Shown piece after piece: positions 15,786 through 23,744 of a stretch of 64,000 nucleotides of DNA. The position numbers and the translations under genes were made by a program. Under the pieces are notes generated by a model. The model made no database searches and was not told where the DNA came from. It saw nothing but the letters and a program-made list of their open reading frames with translations. The first letter of the stretch is position 1; each line of letters starts with the position of its first letter. The stretch comes from Pseudoduganella guangdongensis (GTDB lineage: Bacteria > Pseudomonadota > Gammaproteobacteria > Burkholderiales > Burkholderiaceae_D), in NCBI RefSeq assembly GCF_009857475.1, contig NZ_WWCJ01000002.1, positions 1-64,000 of the forward strand. The letters run 5' to 3'.

Positions 15786-18554
15786 TCAGGCCGCGGTGGC
15801 GACGCTCGATTGCTGGCGCAGCAGGGCGTCGAAGTCGGTGGCGGGCAGGGGGCGGGCGAACAGGTAGCCTTGGCCGTAGTCGCAGCCGGCGCCGGCCAGC
15901 AGGTCGCGCTGCTCGGTGGTCTCGACGCCTTCAGCGATCACGCTCAGCCCCAGTTTGTGCGCCATGACGATGATGGCGTCGGACAAGGCCATGTCGCTCG
16001 AGTCGGGCGCCAGGTTGCGGGTGAAGCTGCGGTCGATCTTGAGGTAGTCGATGTCGAACTTCTTCAGGTAGGACAGCGAGGAGTAGCCGGTGCCGAAGTC
16101 GTCCAGCGCGACCTGGATGCCGGCGTCGCGCAATTGCAGCAGCTTGTCGGTGACGTTGGCGCTGGCGTCCAGCAGCAGGCCTTCGGTGATCTCCACCACG
16201 ATGCTCTCGCCCGGTACGCCGATCTGCTGCAAATGCGCCAGCCATTCGGCATAGCTGCCGCGCTCGCGCTGGAATTCGAGCGGCGACTGGTTCAGGCTGA
16301 CCTGGAAGTTGGGGTGCACCTCCTGCCGCCAGCGCTTGACCCATTGCGCCGATTCGCGGAACACCCATTCGCCGATATCGACAATCAGGCCACTGGCCTC
16401 CGCCAGGGGAATGAACTCCAGCGGGCTGACCATGCCGCGCTGCGGGTGCTCCCAGCGGATCAGGGCTTCGGCCTTGTGCACTTTGCCGCTCTGCAGGTGC
16501 ACGATGGGCTGGAAGTACAGCTTGAGCTGGTTGCCTTTCAGGGCGCCGCGCAAGTCGTTGGTCAGGCGCATGCGGTTCAGCGCGGCCACCTGCAATGCCG
16601 GGGTGAAGTAGCTGAAGCGGTTGCGGCCGGCCCCTTTGGCCGCGTACATGGCCTGGTCAGCGTGCTTCAGCAAGTCGTCCATATTGCCGGCGTCGTCCGG
16701 GTAGATGGTGATGCCGATCGAGGCCGAGATGAAGGCTTGCTCCTGCCCCAGCTGGAACGGCATGCGCAGGCTGTCGATGATGTGCTGGGCGATGCCTTCC
16801 ACCCGGTCCACCTCGGCCAGCTCGGGCAGGATCACGGTGAATTCGTCGCCGCCCAGGCGCGATACGGTGTCGGACTGGCGCACGCAAGCGCCGATGCGGC
16901 GCGCCGCTTCCACCAGCAGCACGTCGCCCTGGTGGTGGCCCAGGGTGTCGTTGACTTCCTTGAAGTGGTCCAGGTCGATGAACAGGATGGCGATGCGGGT
17001 GCCGTCGCGGCGCGATTTCAGAATATCGTGCTGCAGCCGGTCGAGGAACATGCGGCGGTTGGGCAGCTGCGTCAGGGTGTCGAAGTTGGCCTGCTGCCAG
17101 ATCAGCGCCTCGGTTTCCTTTTTCTCGGTGATGTCCTCGATCATGCACAGGTGGTGCGGCTGGCTTTCGGTTTCCACCGCGTTGATCGAGGCCTCCACCC
17201 ACACGATGCGGCCGTCCGGGCGCACCAGGCGCGTCTCCATCTTGAAGCCGCTGATCTGCTGCGCCGCCAGCTGCGCCATCTTTTCCTGCTCCGGCCCCAC
17301 GTCGTCCGGGTGGCAGATTTCCAGCCAGCGGCTGGCGCGCATTTCCTGCGCCGAGCGGCCGGCGATTTCCGCGTAGCGCGGATTGACGTCGCGGAACTGG
17401 CCGCTGCCCGAGTCGATCAGCGCAATGCCCATCGGCGCCGCTTCGAACATGGTGCGGAAGCGCTGTTCGCCCTTGCGGATGGTCTCTTCGGCGCGCGTGC
17501 GCTCGCGCGTCAGCAGCGAGAAGTGGATCACCGCGCCCAGCACCAGCAGGCCGGCCGCCACGCCCAGCACGCGGTAGAGCCAGGTCAGGTCGGTGCCGGG
17601 ATCGGAGTTGTACAGGAAGCCGTTGAAGTTGGCGCCTTTCGGCAGCATGCCCAGCTCCGTGTAGACGTCGGCGATGTGCTGCCAGCGGTCCGGGTTCATG
17701 TAGCCGATCTCCACCAGCACCGGCTGCACCAGCGGCACCATCTGGCGCGCCTCGTACAATAGGTGCATGCGGTCGTGCTGGCGCGAGTACTTGTTGAGGA
17801 TCAGGTCGACGATTTCTTCCTGGTGGCTCATGGCGTACTGCCAGCCGCGCATGCTGGCGGCGCGGAAGGCGCGCACGCGCTCGGGGTGGTTCTTGATTTC
17901 CGCTTCGCTGGTGAACAGGTTGTCGCCGTAAAAGTCGATGCCGGCCGCACGCGGGCTGTAGATGTCGTAGGGGAAGCCGAGGCGATCCAGATAATCCGGC
18001 TCGTTGCTGACGAAGATCGACATGGCGTCGACCTTGCCCTTGACCAGGTCGTCCGGGTTGAAGCTGTGCTCCACGCGCACCAGCTGGCTGGTGGAGATAC
18101 CCTCCTTGCGCAGGTAGGCCATGACCTCGTCGGCCTGGGTCAGTTCGTCGGTCAGGGAGCCGATCATCACGCGCTTGCCGGAGATGCTGCGGATATCGGG
18201 CGCGGGGCCGGTCTGGCGCATGGCCAGGGCGTAGGGCGAATGCTGGAAGACCACCGCCAGCACCACCAGCGGCTTGCCGGACATGCGCGCCAGCAGCAGG
18301 CTGCTGCTGCCCACGCCGTACTGGGCGCGGCCATCGAGCACGGCGCGTTCCGGCTCGTTGCCGTCGCTGCCTTCCAGCAGCTGCACATCGAGCCCGGCGT
18401 CGCGGTAATAGCCTTTTTCCAGCGCGGCATAGTAGCCGGCGAACTGGAACTGGTGACTATGTTTCAGCTGCAGGGTGACGCGTTCCTGCGCCCGCACGGC
18501 GGGTGCCTGGAACAGCAGCAGGATTGCGCACAGGCCAGCCAGGAAAAGAGGCAC
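15786..18554 (-). CDS. Periplasmic-ligand sensor with NMT1, PAS, GGDEF and EAL domains
   Basis: Encodes 922 aa. Domain order: signal peptide (1-22), NMT1/THI5-like periplasmic binding domain (about 25-315, with the typical KHSHQFQFAGYYAALEKGYY start), a membrane segment (about 330-350), PAS (about 365-480), GGDEF at 568-572 in SRLGGDEF, and EAL at 696-698 in KAEALIRWEH. Both catalytic signatures are intact, so it may make or degrade cyclic di-GMP. The NMT1 domain is of the kind that binds thiamine-pyrimidine or related small molecules in ABC systems; here it probably gates c-di-GMP turnover. The ligand is unknown. It ends 12 bp before the FNR-type box of ohyA. Confidence 0.88.
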   Translation of the reverse strand: MPLFLAGLCAILLLFQAPAVRAQERVTLQLKHSHQFQFAGYYAALEKGYYRDAGLDVQLLEGSDGNEPERAVLDGRAQYGVGSSSLLLARMSGKPLVVLAVVFQHSPYALAMRQTGPAPDIRSISGKRVMIGSLTDELTQADEVMAYLRKEGISTSQLVRVEHSFNPDDLVKGKVDAMSIFVSNEPDYLDRLGFPYDIYSPRAAGIDFYGDNLFTSEAEIKNHPERVRAFRAASMRGWQYAMSHQEEIVDLILNKYSRQHDRMHLLYEARQMVPLVQPVLVEIGYMNPDRWQHIADVYTELGMLPKGANFNGFLYNSDPGTDLTWLYRVLGVAAGLLVLGAVIHFSLLTRERTRAEETIRKGEQRFRTMFEAAPMGIALIDSGSGQFRDVNPRYAEIAGRSAQEMRASRWLEICHPDDVGPEQEKMAQLAAQQISGFKMETRLVRPDGRIVWVEASINAVETESQPHHLCMIEDITEKKETEALIWQQANFDTLTQLPNRRMFLDRLQHDILKSRRDGTRIAILFIDLDHFKEVNDTLGHHQGDVLLVEAARRIGACVRQSDTVSRLGGDEFTVILPELAEVDRVEGIAQHIIDSLRMPFQLGQEQAFISASIGITIYPDDAGNMDDLLKHADQAMYAAKGAGRNRFSYFTPALQVAALNRMRLTNDLRGALKGNQLKLYFQPIVHLQSGKVHKAEALIRWEHPQRGMVSPLEFIPLAEASGLIVDIGEWVFRESAQWVKRWRQEVHPNFQVSLNQSPLEFQRERGSYAEWLAHLQQIGVPGESIVVEITEGLLLDASANVTDKLLQLRDAGIQVALDDFGTGYSSLSYLKKFDIDYLKIDRSFTRNLAPDSSDMALSDAIIVMAHKLGLSVIAEGVETTEQRDLLAGAGCDYGQGYLFARPLPATDFDALLRQQSSVATAA

Positions 18555-18651
18555 GTTTTATCCGGATACAGAGTTGGCAAAGTCGACAAACCGATTGTAT
18601 CCGCTTCGGCGCGGCCAGCGCGCCGAGTGTGGCTTTCCTGCTGCACAAATC

Positions 18652-20046
18652 CTATGGAAGTTGGGCCGGCGATAGCGCGTTCGCGTTATCGCCCTTGGCC
18701 AGCTGGCCTTCCGTGTTGCGGCCCCAGACCCAGACCGTGCTGTCGGTCTGGATGCCGTAGGCATGGCGCAGGCCGGCGGTCACGGCGCGCCAGGTCATGC
18801 CGGCGCCGACCTGGGTCGGCTCGCTCTTGTCCAGGTTGGAGCCGAGGCCCAGCTGGCCGGCGCTGTTCGAACCCCACGACCACAGGGAGCCGTTGGATTT
18901 GACCGCCAGCGAGAAGGCGTCGCCCGCCGCGATATTGGCCCAATTGGTTTCGGTGCCGACCTGTTTCGGTTCCAGTTCGTCCAGCGCGGTGCCGTCGCCC
19001 AGTTGGCCGGACGCGTTGGCGCCCCAGGCGAACAAGGCGCCGTCGGCGCGGATGGCCATGCTGTGCGCACCGCCGGCCGCGGTGGCGACCCAGGTCGCGG
19101 TGCCGATCTGCGCCGGGGCGGTGGCTTCCGTGGTGTTGCCGTTGCCGAGCTGGCCGCTTTCATTGGCGCCCCAGGCCCAGATGGTGCCGTCGGTGCGCAG
19201 GCCGATGGTGTGGGTGGCGCCGGCCGACACCGATTTCCAGCCGACGGCGGTGCCGACGCGGGTCGGCGCCAGGCGGTCGATCTTGGTGCCGTCGCCCAGC
19301 TGGCCATTGAAGTTGCGGCCCCAGGCCCACAGCTGGCCGGCCTTGTTTACCGCCAGCGAATGCGCTTTGCCGGCGGCGACCGAGGTCCAGTCCTTGGCGG
19401 TGCCAACCTGCACCGGCGCGGAGCGGTCGACGGTGGTGCCGGTGCCCAGCTGGCCGTTCTGGTTGAAGCCCCAGGCCCACAGCGTGCCGTCCGAGCGCAC
19501 GGCAACGGTGTGGAATTCGCCCACCGCCACCTGCTTCCAGGTCAGCACATTGCCATTGACCACCACCAGCTTGTTGCGGTCGGTGGTGGTGCCATCGCCC
19601 AGTTGGCCCCAGCCATTGGAGCCGGCCGACCACAGGCTGCCTTCCTTCTTCAGCACCACGGCGTGGTTGCCGCCGCTGAATACTTCGGCCCAGGGCTGGC
19701 TGATGGTGATGCCGGTGCTGCCGCTGACCGAACCAACGGTGGCGGTCACGGTGTCGCTGCCCAACACGGTGGCCGTGACCAGGCCGCTGGAACCGATGGT
19801 GGCGTTCTTGCCCTTGATGGACCAGGTGATGCCGGCGGTGATGGCGCTGGTTTTGCCGTCCGAGTACAGGCCGCTGGCCGCCATTTGCAGGGTACCGCCG
19901 AGCGGGATGGTCTGATTGGCCGGCGTCACGGTGATCGACTTCAGGGTCGGCGTCTCAGGCGTGCTCGGGCTGTCATCGCCGCCGCCACCGCCGCAGGCTG
20001 CGAACAGGGCCAGGAGCGGGACCAGCAACAGGGACTTCATATTCAT
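18652..20046 (-). CDS. RCC1-repeat lipoprotein with an N-terminal Big2-like domain
   Basis: Encodes 464 aa. The signal peptide ends LALFAAC, followed by five Gly and two Asp, so a lipoprotein is likely. Residues about 35-115 form a bacterial Ig-like (Big2) domain (ITVTPANQTIPLGGTLQM). Seven RCC1 repeats follow, each with the pattern (D/E)GxLWxWGxNxxGQLGxG, predicting a closed seven-bladed propeller. In bacteria such proteins sit on the cell surface and their partners are mostly unknown. It has no apparent operon partner. Confidence 0.85.
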   Translation of the reverse strand: MNMKSLLLVPLLALFAACGGGGGDDSPSTPETPTLKSITVTPANQTIPLGGTLQMAASGLYSDGKTSAITAGITWSIKGKNATIGSSGLVTATVLGSDTVTATVGSVSGSTGITISQPWAEVFSGGNHAVVLKKEGSLWSAGSNGWGQLGDGTTTDRNKLVVVNGNVLTWKQVAVGEFHTVAVRSDGTLWAWGFNQNGQLGTGTTVDRSAPVQVGTAKDWTSVAAGKAHSLAVNKAGQLWAWGRNFNGQLGDGTKIDRLAPTRVGTAVGWKSVSAGATHTIGLRTDGTIWAWGANESGQLGNGNTTEATAPAQIGTATWVATAAGGAHSMAIRADGALFAWGANASGQLGDGTALDELEPKQVGTETNWANIAAGDAFSLAVKSNGSLWSWGSNSAGQLGLGSNLDKSEPTQVGAGMTWRAVTAGLRHAYGIQTDSTVWVWGRNTEGQLAKGDNANALSPAQLP

Positions 20047-20156
20047 ATGCGTGTTCCAAAGGGAGTTAGTGCAGGATACGGCTAGTGTAGCCGCTCAGCG
20101 CGCACCGCGTTGAAACGAATAGGAAGGGGATTCAGGCTCAAATGTCCACTTTGCAG

Positions 20157-20227
20157 ATTCGGGGTCAGGTCTGGCAATCGGACATTTTGCTGCGCAAAAT
20201 GTCCGATTGTCAGACCTGACCCCGAAT
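20157..20227. repeat. 71-bp near-perfect palindrome, GGTCTGACCC/GGTCAGGTC family
   Basis: Two 34-nt arms (20157-20190 and 20194-20227) are complementary at 33 of 34 positions around a TGC loop. The one mismatch is G.U-compatible in RNA. The outer part contains GGGGTCAGGTCTG, related to the palindromes at 6841 and 52696. Shorter copies of AATGTCC flank it. It lies 14 bp downstream of the ygiQ stop and lacks a U-run, so it may stabilise the ygiQ mRNA 3' end but looks mobile in origin. Confidence 0.8.
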
Positions 20228-20240
20228 GGGGACATTGGCT

Positions 20241-22550
20241 TTACTTGCGGCCGGGGCGGGCGCCGGGCTTGGCGGGGGCGGCTTTGGGCTTGACCTTGAT
20301 CGTGTCGAGGATCGAGGGGCGGGCCTTGGTCTCGACCGTGGCGCGGGCGGTCATGGAACCGGTCAGCGCGTTCGGCTTGCCGCCGCGGGCGATGTGGGCC
20401 GGCGGTGGCAGGCCGGCGCCGCGCTTCTGCTGGCCCGGGGCCAGGGTCGGCATGGCGCGCTTGCCTTGCGATACCTTGAAGTTCTCTTCGCCGACGCGGT
20501 ACGGCGGGATCAGGTGGCGCTCGCCGTCGCCAATCAGGTCGCCACGGCCCATGCGGCGCAGGGTGTCGCGCAGGATCGGCCAGTTCTTCGGGTCGTAGTA
20601 GCGCAGGAAGGCTTTGTGCGCCTGGCGCTGCTTCATATTGCGCGGCGTTTCCACCACTTCCGAGGTCTCGGTCACCTTGTGCAGCGGGTTGCGGCGCGAG
20701 TGGTACATGGCGGACGCCATCGCCATCGGGGTCGGCATGAAGGTCTGCACCTGGTCCAGGCGGAAGTTGTTCTTCTTCAGCCACAGCGCCAGGTTCAGCA
20801 TGTCCTCGTCCGTCGTGCCCGGGTGGGCGGCGATGAAGTAGGGGATCAGGTACTGCTTCTTGCCCGCTTCCAGCGAGTACTTCTCGAACATCGCCTTGAA
20901 CTCGTCGTAGGCGCCGATGCCCGGCTTCATCATCTTGCTCAGCACATTCGATTCGGTGTGCTCGGGCGCGATCTTCAGCAGGCCGCCCACGTGGTGCGTC
21001 ACCAGCTCTTTCACATACTCCGGCGAACGCACGGCCAGGTCGTAGCGCAGGCCGGACTGGATCAGGATCTTCTTCACGCCCTTGATCTCGCGCGCCTTGC
21101 GGTACAGCTGGATCAGCTTGCTGTGGTCGGTGCCCAGGTTGACGCAGATCGACGGGTAGACGCAGGACAGGCGGCGGCAGGTGGTCTCGATTTCCTTGTC
21201 CTTGCAGGACAGGCGGTACATGTTCGCAGTCGGGCCGCCCAGGTCGGAGATGATGCCGGTGAAGCCCTTGGTCTTGTCGCGGATATGCTCGATCTCGCGC
21301 AGGATGGACGGCTCGGAGCGGCTCTGGATGATGCGGCCTTCGTGCTCAGTGATCGAGCAGAAGGTGCAGCCGCCGAAGCAGCCGCGCATGATGTTGACCG
21401 AGAAGCGGATCATTTCCCAGGCCGGGATGTTGGCGTTGCCGTAGCTCGGGTGCGGGGCGCGCGAGTACTCCATGTCGTACACGCCGTCCATTTCATCCAT
21501 GGCCAGCGGCAGCGGCGGCGGGTTCATCCACACGTCGCGGTCGCCGTGCTGCTGCACCAGCGCGCGCGCATTGCCCGGGTTCGATTCCAGGTGGAACACG
21601 CGCGAGGCGTGCGCATACATCACCGGGTCGTCCTTCACCACGTCGTACGACGGCAGGCGCACCACGGTCTTGTTGTGCTTTTCCTTGGCGGCGGCCAGGC
21701 GCTCTTCGCGCGTCATGATGATGACCGGCTTGACCACCGGTTCCGGCGCCGCGTTTTCGGTGGCGCACTCTTTCTTGTCTTCCTTCGCCATGGCGTAAGG
21801 ATCGGGATGCGGGTCAACGCGGCCCGGCACGTCGACCCGGGTCGAGTTGTGCACGGCCCATTCCGGCGACGGCATCCAGCCGTGCGGCACCAGGAAGGCG
21901 GTGCCGCGCAGGTCTTTGATGTCCTTGATCTTTTCGCCCATGTCCAGGCGGCGCGTCAGGTCCACCAGCGCGCGTTCGGCGTTGCCGAAGATCAGCAGGT
22001 CGGCCTTGGATTCGGTCAGCACCGATTTGCGCACCTTGTCCGACCAGTAGTCGTAGTGGGCGATGCGGCGCAGCGAGGCTTCGATGGAGCCGATGATGAT
22101 CGGCGTGCCGGGGTAGGCTTCGCGCGCGCGCTGGGCGTACACGGTCACGGCGCGGTCGGGGCGCTTGTTCGGCTCGGCGTTCGGGGTGTAGGCGTCGTCG
22201 GAGCGGATCTTGCGGTCGGCCGTGTAGCGGTTGACCATGGAGTCCATATTGCCGGCGGTGATGCCGTAGTACAGGCGCGGCTTGCCCAGCACGCGGAAGG
22301 CTTCGGCCGAATTCCAGTCCGGCTGGGCGATGATGCCCACGCGGTAACCCTGCGCTTCCAGCAGGCGGCCGACCAGGGCCATACCGAAGCTTGGGTGGTC
22401 AATATACGCGTCGCCGGTCACCAGGATGATGTCGCACTGGTCCCAGCCCAGGGTCTCCATCTCCGCGCGGGACATGGGCAGGAATGGGACGGAAGGAGCA
22501 CGCGCAGACCGCTTGGCGACGGTCGCGAAAAGATTGGTAGGGGGATTCAT
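20241..22550 (-). CDS. YgiQ family radical SAM protein
   Basis: Encodes 769 aa, within the usual range for YgiQ proteins. Seen: the N-terminal cobalamin-like/YgiQ domain with [18 protein letters not shown], and a radical SAM core with the Cys triad in [18 protein letters not shown], which binds the 4Fe-4S cluster that cleaves S-adenosylmethionine. The C-terminal 60 residues are Lys/Arg/Pro-rich and probably disordered. No reaction is established for YgiQ. It is transcribed alone, with a long palindrome after the stop. Confidence 0.92.
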   Translation of the reverse strand: MNPPTNLFATVAKRSARAPSVPFLPMSRAEMETLGWDQCDIILVTGDAYIDHPSFGMALVGRLLEAQGYRVGIIAQPDWNSAEAFRVLGKPRLYYGITAGNMDSMVNRYTADRKIRSDDAYTPNAEPNKRPDRAVTVYAQRAREAYPGTPIIIGSIEASLRRIAHYDYWSDKVRKSVLTESKADLLIFGNAERALVDLTRRLDMGEKIKDIKDLRGTAFLVPHGWMPSPEWAVHNSTRVDVPGRVDPHPDPYAMAKEDKKECATENAAPEPVVKPVIIMTREERLAAAKEKHNKTVVRLPSYDVVKDDPVMYAHASRVFHLESNPGNARALVQQHGDRDVWMNPPPLPLAMDEMDGVYDMEYSRAPHPSYGNANIPAWEMIRFSVNIMRGCFGGCTFCSITEHEGRIIQSRSEPSILREIEHIRDKTKGFTGIISDLGGPTANMYRLSCKDKEIETTCRRLSCVYPSICVNLGTDHSKLIQLYRKAREIKGVKKILIQSGLRYDLAVRSPEYVKELVTHHVGGLLKIAPEHTESNVLSKMMKPGIGAYDEFKAMFEKYSLEAGKKQYLIPYFIAAHPGTTDEDMLNLALWLKKNNFRLDQVQTFMPTPMAMASAMYHSRRNPLHKVTETSEVVETPRNMKQRQAHKAFLRYYDPKNWPILRDTLRRMGRGDLIGDGERHLIPPYRVGEENFKVSQGKRAMPTLAPGQQKRGAGLPPPAHIARGGKPNALTGSMTARATVETKARPSILDTIKVKPKAAPAKPGARPGRK

Positions 22551-22659
22551 CCCGGCATTGTACCGGAAAAGACCGGCTTTCGCCCGCCATGGTGTGCAAA
22601 AAACCTTTAAGTTTCAGTAACTTGTGACGTTCCGGCAAGCTGTTGCGGGCAAATATCTA

Positions 22660-22687
22660 TTGAACATCGTGCCTTTTTTGCTATAAC
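22660..22687 (+). promoter_or_regulatory. Promoter of the 170-aa membrane protein gene
   Basis: TTGAAC (22660-22665), a 16-bp spacer, and TATAAC (22682-22687), 32 bp before the start codon. GATGGAG serves as ribosome binding site. Confidence 0.55.
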
Positions 22688-22719
22688 GGGTATACAACGT
22701 CTTCGATGGAGTGTAAATC

Positions 22720-23232
22720 ATGCGACGCAGACTGTATTACATGCTTCCCAACGTTAAGGCCGCCCGCGCAGAATTGGACGAACTGCTGCTGGCACGCATC
22801 GAAGAACGGCATATCCATTTCCTGGCCAAGGAGGGCACCCTGCCCGATGACATGCCAGATTGCAATTTCCTGCTGAAAACGGACTTGATCCACGGCGCCA
22901 AGCTGGGGATCGCCATTGGCGGGATTGTGGGGCTGTGTGCCGGTCTCTTCCTGGTGCTGTTCCCACCCGAGGGGCTGACCCTGCGCGCCATGACCATCTT
23001 GCTGGTCATGCTGGGCGGTGCGCTGTTTGGCGGCTGGGCCAGCGGCATGAACGCGGCGGCAATTCCCAACAAGAAGCTGGAGCAGTATTCCGAGCGTATT
23101 GAACAAGGTCAGGTGTTGATGATGGTTGACGTGCCCGTGCGGCGCATGAAGGAGATCGAGGAAATGATCGCCAAACGTCATCCTGACTTTAGCTTTGGCG
23201 GTGAAGAACCGCCCTTGCTGGCCTTTCCATAA
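22720..23232 (+). CDS. DUF1269-like glycine-zipper membrane protein
   Basis: Encodes 170 aa. An N-terminal cytoplasmic alpha/beta half (YYMLPNVKAARAELDELL...) is followed by a membrane hairpin at about residues 62-110 rich in small residues (AIGGIVGLCAGLFLVLF and LVMLGGALFGGWASG). A soluble tail MVDVPVRRMKEIEEMIAKRH repeats the first-half style. This matches DUF1269-type proteins, which are often stress-linked; no function is known. It has its own promoter and a strong terminator, so it is monocistronic. Confidence 0.7.
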   Translation: MRRRLYYMLPNVKAARAELDELLLARIEERHIHFLAKEGTLPDDMPDCNFLLKTDLIHGAKLGIAIGGIVGLCAGLFLVLFPPEGLTLRAMTILLVMLGGALFGGWASGMNAAAIPNKKLEQYSERIEQGQVLMMVDVPVRRMKEIEEMIAKRHPDFSFGGEEPPLLAFP

Positions 23233-23286
23233 GGCCAGCCTCCCGGGGGCCGGTTGGAACGCCGGCATAACCCCGGGTTCCACACC

Positions 23287-23315
23287 GAAGGCGGGCTGCG
23301 GCCCGCCTTCTTTTT
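23287..23315 (+). terminator. Intrinsic terminator
   Basis: GAAGGCGGGC / GCCCGCCTTC, a perfect 10-bp stem with a 4-nt loop and a T5 tail, 55 bp after the DUF1269-like gene. It also lies close to the end of the convergent DUF4404 gene. Confidence 0.9.
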
Positions 23316-23331
23316 GGGCGCCTGCGCCGGG

Positions 23332-23604
23332 TCAGATTCCCATATTACCCAGGATGCGCGTCAACTCGCGCAAGGTCGGCTCCAGCGCCGGGTGCTTGGC
23401 GGCGAATTGGGCGGTGATTTCCTGGGTGCGTTCGGCCAGGCCGTAGGTGCTGGTGCCGCCGTCCGGCTCGGGCGGCTGCTCGAGGATGTGCTTGATGTCG
23501 CCATCGAGCTGGCGCAGCAAGTCTTGCAATTCCTCATCGACCGGGACGTGGTGGGCCAGCGTAGCGTGCAGCTGGCGCAAGGTCTCCTTCAGCTTGGTTT
23601 CCAT
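23332..23604 (-). CDS. DUF4404 family small protein
   Basis: Encodes 90 aa from METKLKETLRQLHATL, with GGGAGAGG 5 nt before the ATG at 23604. An upstream in-frame start would add 21 residues without a ribosome binding site. The protein is helical and acidic, with an EELQDLLRQLDGDIKHIL segment, and matches the general look of the DUF4404 family. No function is known. It is likely cytosolic and monocistronic. Confidence 0.7.
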   Translation of the reverse strand: METKLKETLRQLHATLAHHVPVDEELQDLLRQLDGDIKHILEQPPEPDGGTSTYGLAERTQEITAQFAAKHPALEPTLRELTRILGNMGI

Positions 23605-23698
23605 GATTCCTCTCCCCGTTGAAGTGGCTATACCCCATTTATACACCCATCCGTCACGACGAGCCACCGCTCTTGCTCAGTGGCGTCAGGGCCGAACA

Positions 23699-23721
23699 TG
23701 CGGCACGCTGCGCGTGCCGCA
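23699..23721. other. Perfect 10-bp hairpin downstream of the M3 peptidase gene
   Basis: TGCGGCACGC / GCGTGCCGCA with a TGC loop, 24 bp after the peptidase stop on the minus strand. No U-run. It is probably the 3' end structure of that mRNA. Confidence 0.45.
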
Positions 23722-23744
23722 CATCCGGACCTGCCCCCAGCAAG

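Noticed and set aside
20226..22610. 794-aa open frame antisense to ygiQ
   Set aside because: Shadow frame; ygiQ carries the radical SAM Cys motif.
23699..23721. Considered as an intrinsic terminator of the M3 peptidase gene
   Set aside because: Good stem but no U-run on either strand; kept only as a hairpin.
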